A stretch of 64,000 nucleotides of DNA from an uncultured Planctomycetota bacterium (GCA_900696525.1 CAADGL010000011.1:281459-345458), one strand, 5' to 3'. Numbered from the stretch's first letter, positions 27,474 through 36,466 are shown. Program-made: numbers and translations. The notes: a model not told the origin generated them from the sequence alone.

Positions 27474-29357
27474 CTAGTGGTCGTCGTTCTTGCCGGCGGG
27501 AGGAGTCGGAGGCGGCGCGGGATCGGAGCGCTGAACGGGTTTTGCGGAGCCAGCGTCGGCGGGTCCGGCGTCATCTGGCTTCTTGGCGCCCTCCGTGGAC
27601 TCAGTCTTGCCGGCCGAGTTCTCGGTTGACCCGGCCTGGGCCCCGGCCTCGGTTCTGGTTTCGCCCGTGCCGGCGACGGCCGCCTGGCGCCCCCGCTCGC
27701 CGCGGCCGGGCCGATCGCGCTCGGCCCGGGAGGCGCCCTGACGCTGCGCGGCGGGGCCGCCACCGGGCCCGACTGGGGGAACAGGCGGCGGGACGTCGAG
27801 CGGGGGAGTGTTGGCGGGCGGCAGCATCGCAAGGAGCCTGTCGTCAGCGCGCATGAGCACGCGGTCGCCGGCGCTGAGCCCGCTGACGATCTCGACCATG
27901 CTGGTGCTGGACTGGCCCAGCTTGACTTCGGTCAGCCGGGGCTGGCCCAGGCTGCTGACGAATACGAAGCTGCGCGTGCCGCGGGTGTAGACGGACTGGA
28001 CGGGGACGGCGAGGACGTTCGAGAGCTGGTCGATGAAGATCTTGATGTCGGCGGAGTCGCCCGGCGACACGGGGGCGTCGGTCTGGTCGAGCAGAATCTC
28101 GCTGGCGTGCTCCTTGAGATTCGGGTTGAGCCAGCGGTGGGCGGAGTCGGCGAACCGCGCGATCTTGGAGATCTTGCCGGTGAAGACCTGCCCCGGGACG
28201 GCGGGCACGCGGACCTGCACGGGCATGCCCTCGGCGACCTTGTGGCGGTCGGCCTCGTGGATGCGCATGCTGACGATCATCTGCGTGGTGTTCGGCAGGA
28301 TCAGCAGCGTCTGGCCCTCGTAGACCTTCTGGCCGACGGCGAGCACGGAGTCGTTCATGCGCCAACCGCTGTCGGTCGGGTACTGGACGACGCCGTCGAT
28401 CGGTGCGAGGACCTTGGTCTTGCGGAGCTGCTCTTCGAGGCGGGCGACGCGCTTCTCTCGCATGGCGAGCGTGCCCTTCTGCTCCTCGCTCTTGGCGACG
28501 GCCTGGCGCTCGCGCGACTCGCTGCGCGCCCGCTCGCGCTCGAGCTCCTGCTCGGCCTGCTCGAGCGCGGAGCGCTTCTGCTTCTCGACCTTGGGGCGGT
28601 CGTAATCGAGCAGGATGGTCCTGGCCAGGCGGTGCTTGTCGAGCGTCATGTTGAGCTTCTCGAGCTCGAAGTTGAGCTGCTCGATCTTCGACTGTGTGAC
28701 GAATTTGCGCTCGAACAGGCGCGTGTTCTTCTCCAACTCGTCCTTCTTGCGGTCGATCTCCAGCATGGTCTGCTTGATGTTGATCTCCGTCTCGCTGACC
28801 TGCTTGGGGAACTCGCCCTCCAGGTACTGCCGCAGCTCGAGCTCCGCCACGTCGCGGTCGATCGTGCACTTCTTCAGCTTGCTGGCGTTCTCGTTGCGCG
28901 TGATCTCGAGCTCCTGCACCGCGGCCTCGTACGCGGCCCGCGTCGTGGACAGCGTGAGCTGCTCCTGGTCGAGCCGCTCCTTGAGCTCGTCCGAGGCCAG
29001 CTCGACCAGCAGGTCGCCCTTCCTGACCCGCGTGCTCTCCGGAACCAGGAACAGGATCGTGCTCGCCCCCTCAACCTCGTTGCGCAGCTCGATCGACTCC
29101 CGCGCCTTCAGCTCTCCGTCCTCGCTCAGGACAATCTGTAGGTCCCCCGGCTGAACCACGAACACCGAGGCGCCGCCCGCCGACGCGCCCGTGAGCCACC
29201 GCCACGCGTCCGTCTGGCGCAGACCCAGCATGCCCGCGATCACCACCACGATCCCACCGCCGATCAGCCAGCGCCGGGCGGTCAAGCGCCTCGCGGGGCG
29301 AGAAGCGGCGTACGGAGTCTCCACCAGCGGCACGGTTGTGGGGGCGACGTCGGACAC
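27474..29357 (-). CDS. HlyD/RND-type membrane fusion adaptor protein
   Basis: A 627-aa periplasmic adaptor. One N-terminal membrane anchor (residues about 28-46) is followed by the first half of a lipoyl-like domain (GDLQIVLSEDGELKARES), a very long coiled-coil hairpin (about 115-300), the second half (KVLAPIDGVVQYP), and beta-barrel domains with MIVSMRIHEADRHKVAEGMPVQVRVPA. The last 110 residues are Pro/Gly/Ala/Lys-rich and disordered, which is unusual for the family. Adaptors work with ABC or RND pumps and an outer-membrane channel, none of which is adjacent. ATG 29357 is the first and only good start. Confidence 0.85.
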   Translation of the reverse strand: MSDVAPTTVPLVETPYAASRPARRLTARRWLIGGGIVVVIAGMLGLRQTDAWRWLTGASAGGASVFVVQPGDLQIVLSEDGELKARESIELRNEVEGASTILFLVPESTRVRKGDLLVELASDELKERLDQEQLTLSTTRAAYEAAVQELEITRNENASKLKKCTIDRDVAELELRQYLEGEFPKQVSETEINIKQTMLEIDRKKDELEKNTRLFERKFVTQSKIEQLNFELEKLNMTLDKHRLARTILLDYDRPKVEKQKRSALEQAEQELERERARSESRERQAVAKSEEQKGTLAMREKRVARLEEQLRKTKVLAPIDGVVQYPTDSGWRMNDSVLAVGQKVYEGQTLLILPNTTQMIVSMRIHEADRHKVAEGMPVQVRVPAVPGQVFTGKISKIARFADSAHRWLNPNLKEHASEILLDQTDAPVSPGDSADIKIFIDQLSNVLAVPVQSVYTRGTRSFVFVSSLGQPRLTEVKLGQSSTSMVEIVSGLSAGDRVLMRADDRLLAMLPPANTPPLDVPPPVPPVGPGGGPAAQRQGASRAERDRPGRGERGRQAAVAGTGETRTEAGAQAGSTENSAGKTESTEGAKKPDDAGPADAGSAKPVQRSDPAPPPTPPAGKNDDH

Positions 29358-29453
29358 TGGGGTAACCTCCTGGCGGGACGGCCTTTGCGCGCAATCTCAG
29401 CGTTTCGGGCAAGCGCCCGCCACCTTAGACGGCCGCGCGCGAGCCATCAGGTC

Positions 29454-29475
29454 ACAATCCACACCTTGGATTGTA
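29454..29475 (-). promoter_or_regulatory. Dyad overlapping a -10-like box upstream of the adaptor gene
   Basis: ACAATCC (29454-29460) and GGATTGT (29468-29474) form a 7-bp perfect dyad with a 7-nt spacer. It overlaps a minus-strand TACAAT (29475-29470), but no good -35 is present. It could be an operator. Nothing else is recognised in the 282-nt gap. Confidence 0.25.
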
Positions 29476-29639
29476 CCCGGTTGCCTCATAACCGGCAGCG
29501 GGGCCGGCGCAGATTCGTCGCGCTCGCCCCCGCCCGGCGAAGACGGGCCGCAGGAATCGCGGCGATACCAGTTCGTGAGGGCGCGCGGAGGGCCGCCGGG
29601 CGACGCCTGGCGGTGGCGGTCCACTCCTCATCTGACGAG

Positions 29640-30992
29640 CTAGGCCCTGGCGCGCTCGATGCCGCAAAGGGCCTCATCGAGCGTCTCCAGCCCGCGGTCG
29701 ATGTCCGTCGAGTCGACATCCAGCATCGGGCGGAAGCGAATCGAGCGCTCGCCGCATCCGAGCACGAGCATCTGCCGCTCATAGCAGGCCCGCCGCAGGC
29801 TGTTGCGTGTCTCGGCATCGGGCAGGTCGAAGGCGCACATGAGGCCCCTTCCGCGGACGGCGGTGACGATCGGATGCTGTGCGGCGAGGCGCTGCAAGCC
29901 CTCGAGCAGGTACTGGCCGGTCTCGGCGGCGCGCTCGACGAGGTTCTCGTCGTCGATGATGCGCAGGTACTGCGTGGCACGCACCATGTCGGCCAGGTTG
30001 CCGCCCCAGGTGCTGTTGATGCGCGACGACACCTTGAAGACGCTGTCCACCTCGTCGACGCGCGTGTTCGACATCAGGCCGCATACCTGCATCTTCTTGC
30101 CGAAGCAGATCATGTCGGGCGCCACGCCGAAATGCTGGTGCCCCCACATCTTGCCGGTGATCCCGACGCCGCACTGCACTTCGTCGAAGATCAGGATGAA
30201 GTCGTGGCGGTCGGCCAGGCTGCGCAGCGCGCGGAAGAACTCGGGCCGGAAGTGGTTGTCGCCGCCTTCGCCCTGGATGGGCTCGATGATCAGGGCGGCG
30301 ATGTCGTGGGGGTTGGCGGCGACGGCCGCCTCGATCTGGGCGATGGCCTGCTGCTCACGGGCGGCGACGTCCTGGGAGCGCTGCGGCTCGGCAAGCGTGA
30401 AGTCGATGAACGGATGGTCGATGCGCGGCCACTTGAACTTCGGGAAATACTGCGTCTTGTTCGGGTCGGTGTTGGTCAGGCTCATGGTGTAGCCGGTGCG
30501 GCCGTGGAAGGCGCGCCGGAAGTGGATCACCTGCGTGCCCAGCTCGCCGCGACCGGCCGCGAGGTTCTTGCGCACCTTCCAGTCGAAGGCCGCCTTGAGC
30601 GCGTTCTCGATGCCCAGGGCCCCGCCGTCGATGAAGAAGAAGTGCTCGAACCCCGGCGGCGCCGCGATCTCGTCCAGCGTGCGGACGAACTCGGCGTAGA
30701 AGCGCGTGTAGCAGTCGGAGTTGGCGACCTTGGTCGTCGCCGCGGTCAGCAGCCGCGCCTGGAACTCCGGCTCGCGCATCCGCGGGTGGTTGTAGCTGAT
30801 CGGCTGCGACGCGAAGAAGGCGTAGAAGTCGAGGAAATCCTTGCCGCTGGCGGCGTCGTGCAGGTACGCGTCGTGGCTGAACTGCGGATCGGCCACGAAC
30901 CCGAAACCGTCAACCAGAATGCGCGTGCGGAGCGTCTCCAGCACCTCCGCCGCCGTCATCTCCTCGCCCGCCTTCACGTTCATCGCCTGCAT
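29640..30992 (-). CDS. lat: L-lysine 6-transaminase
   Basis: A PLP-dependent class III aminotransferase transferring the epsilon-amino group of lysine to 2-oxoglutarate, giving piperideine-6-carboxylate. The whole 450-aa sequence follows the LAT family: DGGALGIENALKAAFDWKVRKN, HGRTGYTMSLTNTDPNKT, FDEVQCGVGITGKMW, the PLP lysine in CFGKKMQVCG, and NSTWGGNLADMVR. The start at 30992 (MQAMNVKAGEEM) is the first ATG; an internal one is possible four codons later. Known roles are lysine catabolism, beta-lactam precursor synthesis, and stationary-phase amino acid metabolism in mycobacteria. No other lysine-degradation gene is nearby. Confidence 0.93.
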   Translation of the reverse strand: MQAMNVKAGEEMTAAEVLETLRTRILVDGFGFVADPQFSHDAYLHDAASGKDFLDFYAFFASQPISYNHPRMREPEFQARLLTAATTKVANSDCYTRFYAEFVRTLDEIAAPPGFEHFFFIDGGALGIENALKAAFDWKVRKNLAAGRGELGTQVIHFRRAFHGRTGYTMSLTNTDPNKTQYFPKFKWPRIDHPFIDFTLAEPQRSQDVAAREQQAIAQIEAAVAANPHDIAALIIEPIQGEGGDNHFRPEFFRALRSLADRHDFILIFDEVQCGVGITGKMWGHQHFGVAPDMICFGKKMQVCGLMSNTRVDEVDSVFKVSSRINSTWGGNLADMVRATQYLRIIDDENLVERAAETGQYLLEGLQRLAAQHPIVTAVRGRGLMCAFDLPDAETRNSLRRACYERQMLVLGCGERSIRFRPMLDVDSTDIDRGLETLDEALCGIERARA

Positions 30993-31022
30993 GTGCGCAC
31001 CTCCGAGCCCCCGATCTTACAC

Positions 31023-31039
31023 GCCGGCCGAAAGCCGGC
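31023..31039 (-). terminator. GC-rich hairpin between S74 lipoprotein gene and lat
   Basis: GCCGGC (31023-31028), a five-base loop and GCCGGC (31034-31039) form a perfect 6-bp stem just downstream of the minus-strand lipoprotein stop. There is no T-run, so termination is only a possibility. Confidence 0.25.
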
Positions 31040-31081
31040 CAAACGGGCCGGGCGCGAACAGCGGCGATGGTCCGGCGCCGC

Positions 31082-32761
31082 TCAGCGCGCCCCGCCAAGC
31101 TGCTGGAGCAGGGCCTCGACGCGTTCGAGCCGGTCGCTGAGCTCGTCGATGCGCTCCGCCTGCCGCGCGTTCTCCTGGCGCAGGCGCGCCACCTCGGCCG
31201 CCTGGCGCCGCGCGAGCTCGGCCTGCTCCTGAACGACCTCGTGCAGCCCCTGGATCGCCGCCAGCGCCACGCCGTCGAGGTCGATCGTCGAGATCCGCCG
31301 ATCCGTGCGGCCCAGCCCGAAGGCGGCGCGGAAGTCCTGGGCCATGGGTCCCATGTGGCGGATGCCGGCGTCCTGGGTGATGTAGTTCCAGGTGGAGACG
31401 GGCAGCGCGACGACCTTGGCGAGCACCTGGCGCGGATTGACCGGGCGGAAGTTCTCCTTCATGTCGCGATCCGACAGGCTCTCCCAGGCGCCGTCGCCGG
31501 GCGCAAGCTGCACACCCGCCTGCGCATTCGGGTCGCTGTAGAAACGCGCCCCGCCGCTGGCCCGGACGCTCCACGTGTTCGGCCCGTTGGACAGCAGGTC
31601 GATGTCGACGGCGTCAGCCCAGACAAACGCGCCGGTCTCGTTGGCCTTGGCACGCCGGCCGCCGGCGAAACTGAAATCACCGGCGGCGTCGTTCAGGTTG
31701 CCGCCCGCCGCGAAGGCGTTCTGCCCGCCGGCCTTGTTGTCGACGCCCCCCGCCACGGCGGCGCCCGGCCGCGAGGCGGTGTTCCGCAGGCCGCCGGAAA
31801 CGGCGGCGAAGGCGCCGCTGGCCTCGTTCAGAATGCCGCCGCCAATCGCCCCGCCGCCGTCCGTGACGCGGTTGCTCTGGCCGCCCGCGACGGTCCCGCC
31901 GTCGCCGTCGACGACGTTCCCGAGTCCCCCGCCGATGGTCATGTGGGCCTGCTCCGCGCCCGCGGCGATGAAGTTCTGCGCGCCGCCGGCAATGACCGAG
32001 GCGAAGGCGTCAATCGTGTTGAAGGAACCGCCGCCGATGGCGGATTCGCCGGCGAAGGCGCGGTTGAAACGTCCGCCGGCCACCGTCGCGCCGACGGACG
32101 AATCGAGCGCCAGGTTGCTCCCGGCGACGTTGCCCGCGCCGCCTCCGACGGTGCCCAGGTGATCGCGAACACTGTTGGCACTCGAAAGGCCGTCAGTAAT
32201 CAGCGAGCAGCCGCCGCCGGCGATCGTCCCTCCGACGACCCCCTGGCGGATGTCGTTGGGCGGCGAGCCGGCCGAGCTGACGAATCCGGCCAGGACGTTG
32301 CGGCTCTCGATGTCGGAGATGCCCCCCACGGTGCCGAGGGCAAAGCTCAGGCGCAGACCGGCCGCGTTGTTGACGCGAATGATGAAAGGGACGTCGTCGG
32401 TCGTTCCGATGAAGTTGACCGCGGGGTCGGTCGCGGCGTTGCCGTTGAGGGTCCAACCATTCGTTGTGCCGGGCGGGCCCTGCTCGCCGGGGTCGCCCTT
32501 CGGTCCGGGCGGGCCCTCGGCGCCAGGGAGGCCGGCGGGCCCGGGCTCTCCCGGATCGCCCTTCTCGCCCTGCGGACCTTGCCGCAGTTGCAGCAGCGTC
32601 ACCTCGTTGACGCTGTTGCCGTCGCCGACGTTGTCGGCCGGCTGCGTGACCTGGTTGGGCTCGGTGTTGTTCGTCCCGTCGACGGGGACGCAAGCCGCGA
32701 GCCAGAAGGCCGGCAGGGCGGCGGCACAGACGACGAAAATTCGCTTCGCGTTGGCGTACAC
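31082..32761 (-). CDS. Lipoprotein with collagen-like, head-repeat and S74 chaperone domains
   Basis: 559 aa. The GTG at 32761 has an excellent AAGGAG seven bases upstream. A lipoprotein signal ends in LAAC (Cys24). Residues 62-99 are a collagen-like Gly-X-Y run of about 12 triplets. Next come about 250 residues of short Gly-rich repeats (for example TVAGGQSNRV, AVAGGVDNKA), like the heads of trimeric autotransporters. From about residue 428 there is an intramolecular chaperone/S74 domain with SDRDMKENF (Ser430-Asp431), then a coiled coil at the end. S74 domains trimerise and cleave themselves off. This suggests a trimeric, lipid-anchored surface fibre. Confidence 0.82.
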   Translation of the reverse strand: MYANAKRIFVVCAAALPAFWLAACVPVDGTNNTEPNQVTQPADNVGDGNSVNEVTLLQLRQGPQGEKGDPGEPGPAGLPGAEGPPGPKGDPGEQGPPGTTNGWTLNGNAATDPAVNFIGTTDDVPFIIRVNNAAGLRLSFALGTVGGISDIESRNVLAGFVSSAGSPPNDIRQGVVGGTIAGGGCSLITDGLSSANSVRDHLGTVGGGAGNVAGSNLALDSSVGATVAGGRFNRAFAGESAIGGGSFNTIDAFASVIAGGAQNFIAAGAEQAHMTIGGGLGNVVDGDGGTVAGGQSNRVTDGGGAIGGGILNEASGAFAAVSGGLRNTASRPGAAVAGGVDNKAGGQNAFAAGGNLNDAAGDFSFAGGRRAKANETGAFVWADAVDIDLLSNGPNTWSVRASGGARFYSDPNAQAGVQLAPGDGAWESLSDRDMKENFRPVNPRQVLAKVVALPVSTWNYITQDAGIRHMGPMAQDFRAAFGLGRTDRRISTIDLDGVALAAIQGLHEVVQEQAELARRQAAEVARLRQENARQAERIDELSDRLERVEALLQQLGGAR

Positions 32762-32941
32762 GGGCGGACTCCTTCGGTTCGGTTTTCGGACAATCAAGCA
32801 AGACGACCCACGGAACAGCCGCTGGCTGCCGGTCGCGTCCTGAGAAAACAGACTTGCCGGCCCCACGTCTCGGCGCACGACGGATTTCACTCCGGCGGGC
32901 GCCGCTGTAGCAAGTATAGCCGTCCCGCGGGCGGTTTTGGA

Positions 32942-32970
32942 TTGACGGGGCGCAGGCCGCTCTTGACAAT
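32942..32970 (+). promoter_or_regulatory. Candidate promoter of the pseudopilin gene
   Basis: TTGACG (32942-32947), a 17-nt spacer and GACAAT (32965-32970) lie 33 nt before the ATG at 33003, in the divergent gap with the lipoprotein gene. The -35 is five of six to consensus and the -10 four of six. Confidence 0.4.
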
Positions 32971-33002
32971 CGGCTCCGACAGGCACACCCGGAGGCCCGC
33001 CC

Positions 33003-34004
33003 ATGGTTACGCTCGCCCGTGCAGCTCACGGCCGTGATTCGCTTCGTCGCGCCGCCCTGACGCTCGTGGACATCGCCTGGTGGCTGCTGTTTCTGCTGCT
33101 GCTGCTCGCGATGCTGCTGCCGAGCCTGTCGCGGGCGCGCGAGCTGGCCAAGCGCCAGGTGTGCATGTCCAACCTGCGCGGCGTGCTGCAAGGCGCGCAC
33201 ATCTACGCCAACGACAACGTCGAGTGGTTCCCGGTGCATTACAGCGGCGCCGAGCCCGGATCCGACGGCGCCGCACCCGCCGAAACGAACCACCGCTACA
33301 TCGGAACCATGGGCAGCCACGAGTTCCTGAAGATCAGCCAGCCGACCTCGCCCACGATCTCGCCGACACGCTCGCACCCGAGCCGATCGCTCTTTCTGTC
33401 CGTCACCCAGGGCTACAGCACACCCGGCCATTTCATCTGCCCGACCTCGCCCGACCAGGAGGATGAGCTGCGGAACTACGGCGGCGACAGCACGCGCGGC
33501 GAGGACTCCGCCGCGCAGCCCGGCGTGACCCGCTTCGACTTCCGCGGCTACGACGCGCTGAGCTTCGGCTATCAGATGCCTTTTGGGCGCCGTGGCAAGC
33601 CCCGCGTGGCGATGGACGTTCGCGTCGTCGTCGTGGCCGACAAGGGCCCGTACTTCAGAGCCGGCAGCGGCGGGCTCTTCCGCACGACCGACGACGCCGC
33701 CGTCGCGGGCGACGGCGCGCCGCGCGGCATCGGGCGGACGTTTGAAGAGATCGCGCGCGCGCCGGAGGCGGCCTGGCGGCCGTACAACAGCCGCAACCAC
33801 GGCGGCGAGGGGCAGACGGCCGGATTCGTGGACGGCCACGCGGACTTCGTGAAACGGCCCACGGTCGGCTTGAAGAACGACAACATCTACACGCTTGCGG
33901 ACGACTTCGCGAGCCCTCTCGCCGCAGTGATCGGCCGCGACCCGGGCGAGGACGACGGGCGCTACGGACCGCTGACGAACACGGATAGCCTGATCGTTCC
34001 ATAG
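33003..34004 (+). CDS. H-X9-DG type pseudopilin-like protein
   Basis: 333 aa. The N terminus contains a long hydrophobic helix (LTLVDIAWWLLFLLLLLAMLLPSLSRARELAKRQVCMSNLRG) of the type II secretion/pseudopilin kind found in large numbers in Planctomycetes. The C-terminal half carries the H-X9-DG motif NSRNHGGEGQTAGFVDGHADF, which defines DUF1559-like proteins. The usual cleavage context G-F-T-L-x-E is degenerate: here the residue before the helix is Ala and the +5 Glu is Asp, so prepilin peptidase processing is doubtful. GGAGG precedes the ATG. It is probably a surface or assembly protein of unknown role. Confidence 0.82.
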   Translation: MVTLARAAHGRDSLRRAALTLVDIAWWLLFLLLLLAMLLPSLSRARELAKRQVCMSNLRGVLQGAHIYANDNVEWFPVHYSGAEPGSDGAAPAETNHRYIGTMGSHEFLKISQPTSPTISPTRSHPSRSLFLSVTQGYSTPGHFICPTSPDQEDELRNYGGDSTRGEDSAAQPGVTRFDFRGYDALSFGYQMPFGRRGKPRVAMDVRVVVVADKGPYFRAGSGGLFRTTDDAAVAGDGAPRGIGRTFEEIARAPEAAWRPYNSRNHGGEGQTAGFVDGHADFVKRPTVGLKNDNIYTLADDFASPLAAVIGRDPGEDDGRYGPLTNTDSLIVP

Positions 34005-34134
34005 GGCGGGGTCAGCCCGGCGAATAGTACGATCAGAGCGGATGCCAGGTGGGGCTCTCCCAAGACCGCGTTATTGATCCCAGCCGCGCACGTAAGCAAG
34101 TGTCTACTGGAGAAACGCGGGCGTTTTGCAGCGA

Positions 34135-34159
34135 CCGCTTCCTGATGGGCGCGGCTCGG
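34135..34159 (+). repeat. Copy of a 25-bp dispersed repeat
   Basis: Reads CCGCTTCCTGA...GCGGCTCGG, one mismatch from the copy at 61670-61694. It lies in the 172-nt gap between two convergent genes. Other copies: 8956-8980 (reverse), 9007-9031, 39066-39090, 61670-61694. Confidence 0.6.
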
Positions 34160-34176
34160 GTCCGGTTCTGGCGTGC

Positions 34177-35433
34177 TCAGCTCCCGTAGTTTGCCAGCAG
34201 GATGCCGAGGTCGGCCTGGTCGACTGCGCCGTCCGCGTTGATGTCGCCCGGGCACTCGCCGACGCAGCCGTAGAACGCCAGCAGGATCCCCAGGTCCGCC
34301 TGGTCGACGTCGCCGTCACCGTCGAGATCGCCGGGGATGATGGGCGTGCACGAGTCGTTGATCAACAGCGAAAGCGTGTTGGCGTCGCGGTTGATGACCA
34401 CCAGGTCCGGGTCGCCGTCGCCGTCGATGTCGCCGGCGGCGATCCCGTCGTTCGTTTGCCCGATCGCCAGCACCAGCGGCCCGCCGAACACGCCGCCGCC
34501 CATGTTCGGAATCACCGACGCCGAGCCGGCGTCCGCGTGGCTGGTGGCAATGTCCGGTAGTCCGTCGCAGTTGAAATCGTCCACGGTGATGCCGGAGGGC
34601 CCGTCGCCGCCGACCGGGTAGTGAACCGGCCCCGAGAACCCGGCGCCCGTGCTCAGGAAGACGGTCGCGAAGTCGGTCGCGACGGCCAGGTCGTCGAGCC
34701 CGTCGCCGTTCAGATCGGCCGCCGCGAGCGCATCGGGCCGCAGCCCGGCGCCGACGAACAGATCCGCCGCCGCCACGAGCCCCCGCGGCGTTCCGAGATA
34801 GATGGAGATCGTGCGGTCGTCGTGGTTGCTGATGGCGACGTCGCGCAGACCGTCGCCGTTGAAGTCGCCGAAAATGGCGGCGCGCGGCTCGTCACCCGCG
34901 GGCAGCGTCATCGTGCTGAAGACGGCGTTGCCGTCGTTGAGCAGCAGCGTCGCCGTGTTGGAATCGCGATTGGCGACGACCAGGTCGCCGCCGGCGGTGT
35001 CCATGCCGCGCGGGTTGTTGCCGACGGCGACCGTTGCAGCCAGGGCAAAGTCGCCGCCGGTGTTGAGCAGGATCGCCACGGCGCCGGCGTTCTGAAGTCC
35101 GACGGCCAAGTCGTTGCTGAGCCCGGCGTCCAGCCGCCCGGCGACGACCGCCGACGCCCCGACCCCCTCGGGCAGCTCGATGGCCGGGCCGAGGCCCAGA
35201 GCGCCGGCGGCGCTGCCGAGGAAGATGATGAGCTTGTCCGGGTTGTCGCTCGTGACGGCGACGTCTGCGAACGCGTCGGCGTTGAGCCGGGCGATGACGA
35301 CGCCGGAGGGGCGCTGGCCGACAGGCGTGTGGACGGCGGGTCGAAAAGCGAGCTGGCCCGCGGCCCGGCGTGGCAGGCCATCGCACACGACGAGCGGCGC
35401 GAAGGCGAGCAGAATATGGGCCGGCGGCTTCAT
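34177..35433 (-). CDS. Secreted FG-GAP/VCBS repeat protein with dockerin-like tail
   Basis: 418 aa. A signal peptide (HILLAFAPLVVCDGLPRRAAG) is followed by about six FG-GAP/VCBS blades of the form GDFNGDGLRDVAISN, DLNGDGLDDLAVATD and DFNCDGLPDIATSH, which bind Ca2+ in a beta-propeller. The last 60 residues carry two EF-like dockerin repeats, GDLDGDGDVDQADLGILL and GDINADGAVDQADLGILL, typical of Phycisphaerae secreted proteins. ATG 35433 is preceded by GGGTGAT; a longer upstream frame is not needed. It is likely anchored or scaffolded at the surface; substrate unknown. Confidence 0.85.
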   Translation of the reverse strand: MKPPAHILLAFAPLVVCDGLPRRAAGQLAFRPAVHTPVGQRPSGVVIARLNADAFADVAVTSDNPDKLIIFLGSAAGALGLGPAIELPEGVGASAVVAGRLDAGLSNDLAVGLQNAGAVAILLNTGGDFALAATVAVGNNPRGMDTAGGDLVVANRDSNTATLLLNDGNAVFSTMTLPAGDEPRAAIFGDFNGDGLRDVAISNHDDRTISIYLGTPRGLVAAADLFVGAGLRPDALAAADLNGDGLDDLAVATDFATVFLSTGAGFSGPVHYPVGGDGPSGITVDDFNCDGLPDIATSHADAGSASVIPNMGGGVFGGPLVLAIGQTNDGIAAGDIDGDGDPDLVVINRDANTLSLLINDSCTPIIPGDLDGDGDVDQADLGILLAFYGCVGECPGDINADGAVDQADLGILLANYGS

Positions 35434-35470
35434 ATCACCCTCGTAGCGGCCCGCCGCAGTACAGGTAAGC

Positions 35471-35500
35471 ATTGTACGCAGCGGTGGGGACGGCTGGCAA
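35471..35500 (-). promoter_or_regulatory. Candidate promoter of the FG-GAP gene
   Basis: Minus-strand TTGCCA (35500-35495), an 18-nt spacer and TACAAT (35476-35471) stand 38 nt before the start at 35433. Spacing and both boxes are good. The rest of the 294-nt gap up to 35727 holds nothing recognised. Confidence 0.5.
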
Positions 35501-35727
35501 GCGGATTGCGGCTGGCAAGCGACCGATGCGGCCCGGACACGCGAGCGGCGATCCGAGAATGCACTGGCAGCCGCAGGAGAAGCCCGCGGGCCTGATCGAC
35601 GCCGCCTCCCTGGGTCGCCACTCGCGGACGAGGCACTACACTATCGTGCGAGCGCCGCGCCGGGTTTGAGCGCTTCACCAGCGTTGCTGGCGGCCGGTGC
35701 GATCGTGCCGCGGCTGGGAGGCTACGC

Positions 35728-36441
35728 ATGACGTGGCGTGAGTCGGCTGTGCCCTCGGGCATCGCGCTTGCGGCCGCGCTTGCGCCCGTCGTGTCGCTGG
35801 CGGTCTCGATGGCCGCGGCGCTGTCCGGCTGCGGCGGCGGACAGCCTCCGCTTGCGTCACCGGCCGCAGCCGGCGGCCTGTCGCCGCGGCAGGTGCTCGA
35901 GCGGCTGGTCGAGCTGCGCCAGCGGGCGGACTATCGCGCGATGGAGGCGCTGATCGTCACGGCTCGGCGGCACGAGACGATCCGGACGCTGGCCGCGGTC
36001 GACGATTTCCTCGCGGCGGACCGTGACCTCGGGTCGTACGTGCGGCGGCACGTGTCGATCGGGGCGTCGCTGGCGATCGAGAGCGCGGACTGGGCCGCCA
36101 ACCTCGAGATATTCAGTCGCTACGTCGAGTTTCGCGGCGAGACCGTGGAGGGCGACTCGGCCGAGGTGACGTTCCAGGTGGACCGTCGGCTGCCACTGAA
36201 GGTGGCCAGGCTGCGGCGGGTGGAGGGCGTGTGGCAGTACGATCCTGGACCGGGATATCAGCCGGAGCTTCCGGCGGCTTTTCACAAGCTGGCGCGCGGC
36301 CTGCGGCAGGTGCTCGATGACCTGCGCAGTGGCCGCCTGAGCGCCGAGGAGTGCGCCGCCCGGCCGGAGAGACTCGTTGAGGAGGTCAAGCTGCGACTGA
36401 CGCCGGGCGTCCAGATGCTGCCGGCGGGGGCGCGTGAGTAG
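35728..36441 (+). CDS. Putative lipoprotein of unknown function
   Basis: 237 aa with a long hydrophobic signal segment ending in the lipobox LSGC (Cys near residue 36), so lipid attachment is likely. The body is helical and charged, with SPRQVLERLVELRQRADYRAMEALIV near the start and a later strand-rich part (GDSAEVTFQVDRR), reminiscent of small NTF2-like proteins but not clearly assignable. GGGAGG precedes the ATG. Its stop lies 25 nt before the next start, so it opens the run continuing through the TPM and LemA genes. Confidence 0.6.
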   Translation: MTWRESAVPSGIALAAALAPVVSLAVSMAAALSGCGGGQPPLASPAAAGGLSPRQVLERLVELRQRADYRAMEALIVTARRHETIRTLAAVDDFLAADRDLGSYVRRHVSIGASLAIESADWAANLEIFSRYVEFRGETVEGDSAEVTFQVDRRLPLKVARLRRVEGVWQYDPGPGYQPELPAAFHKLARGLRQVLDDLRSGRLSAEECAARPERLVEEVKLRLTPGVQMLPAGARE

Positions 36442-36466
36442 GCCCGGAAGAGACGGAGCGGTTGAG

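Noticed and set aside
31067..33037. Long plus-strand frame opposite the S74 lipoprotein
   Set aside because: Composition and lack of motifs show an antisense shadow; the minus strand carries lipobox, collagen and S74 motifs.
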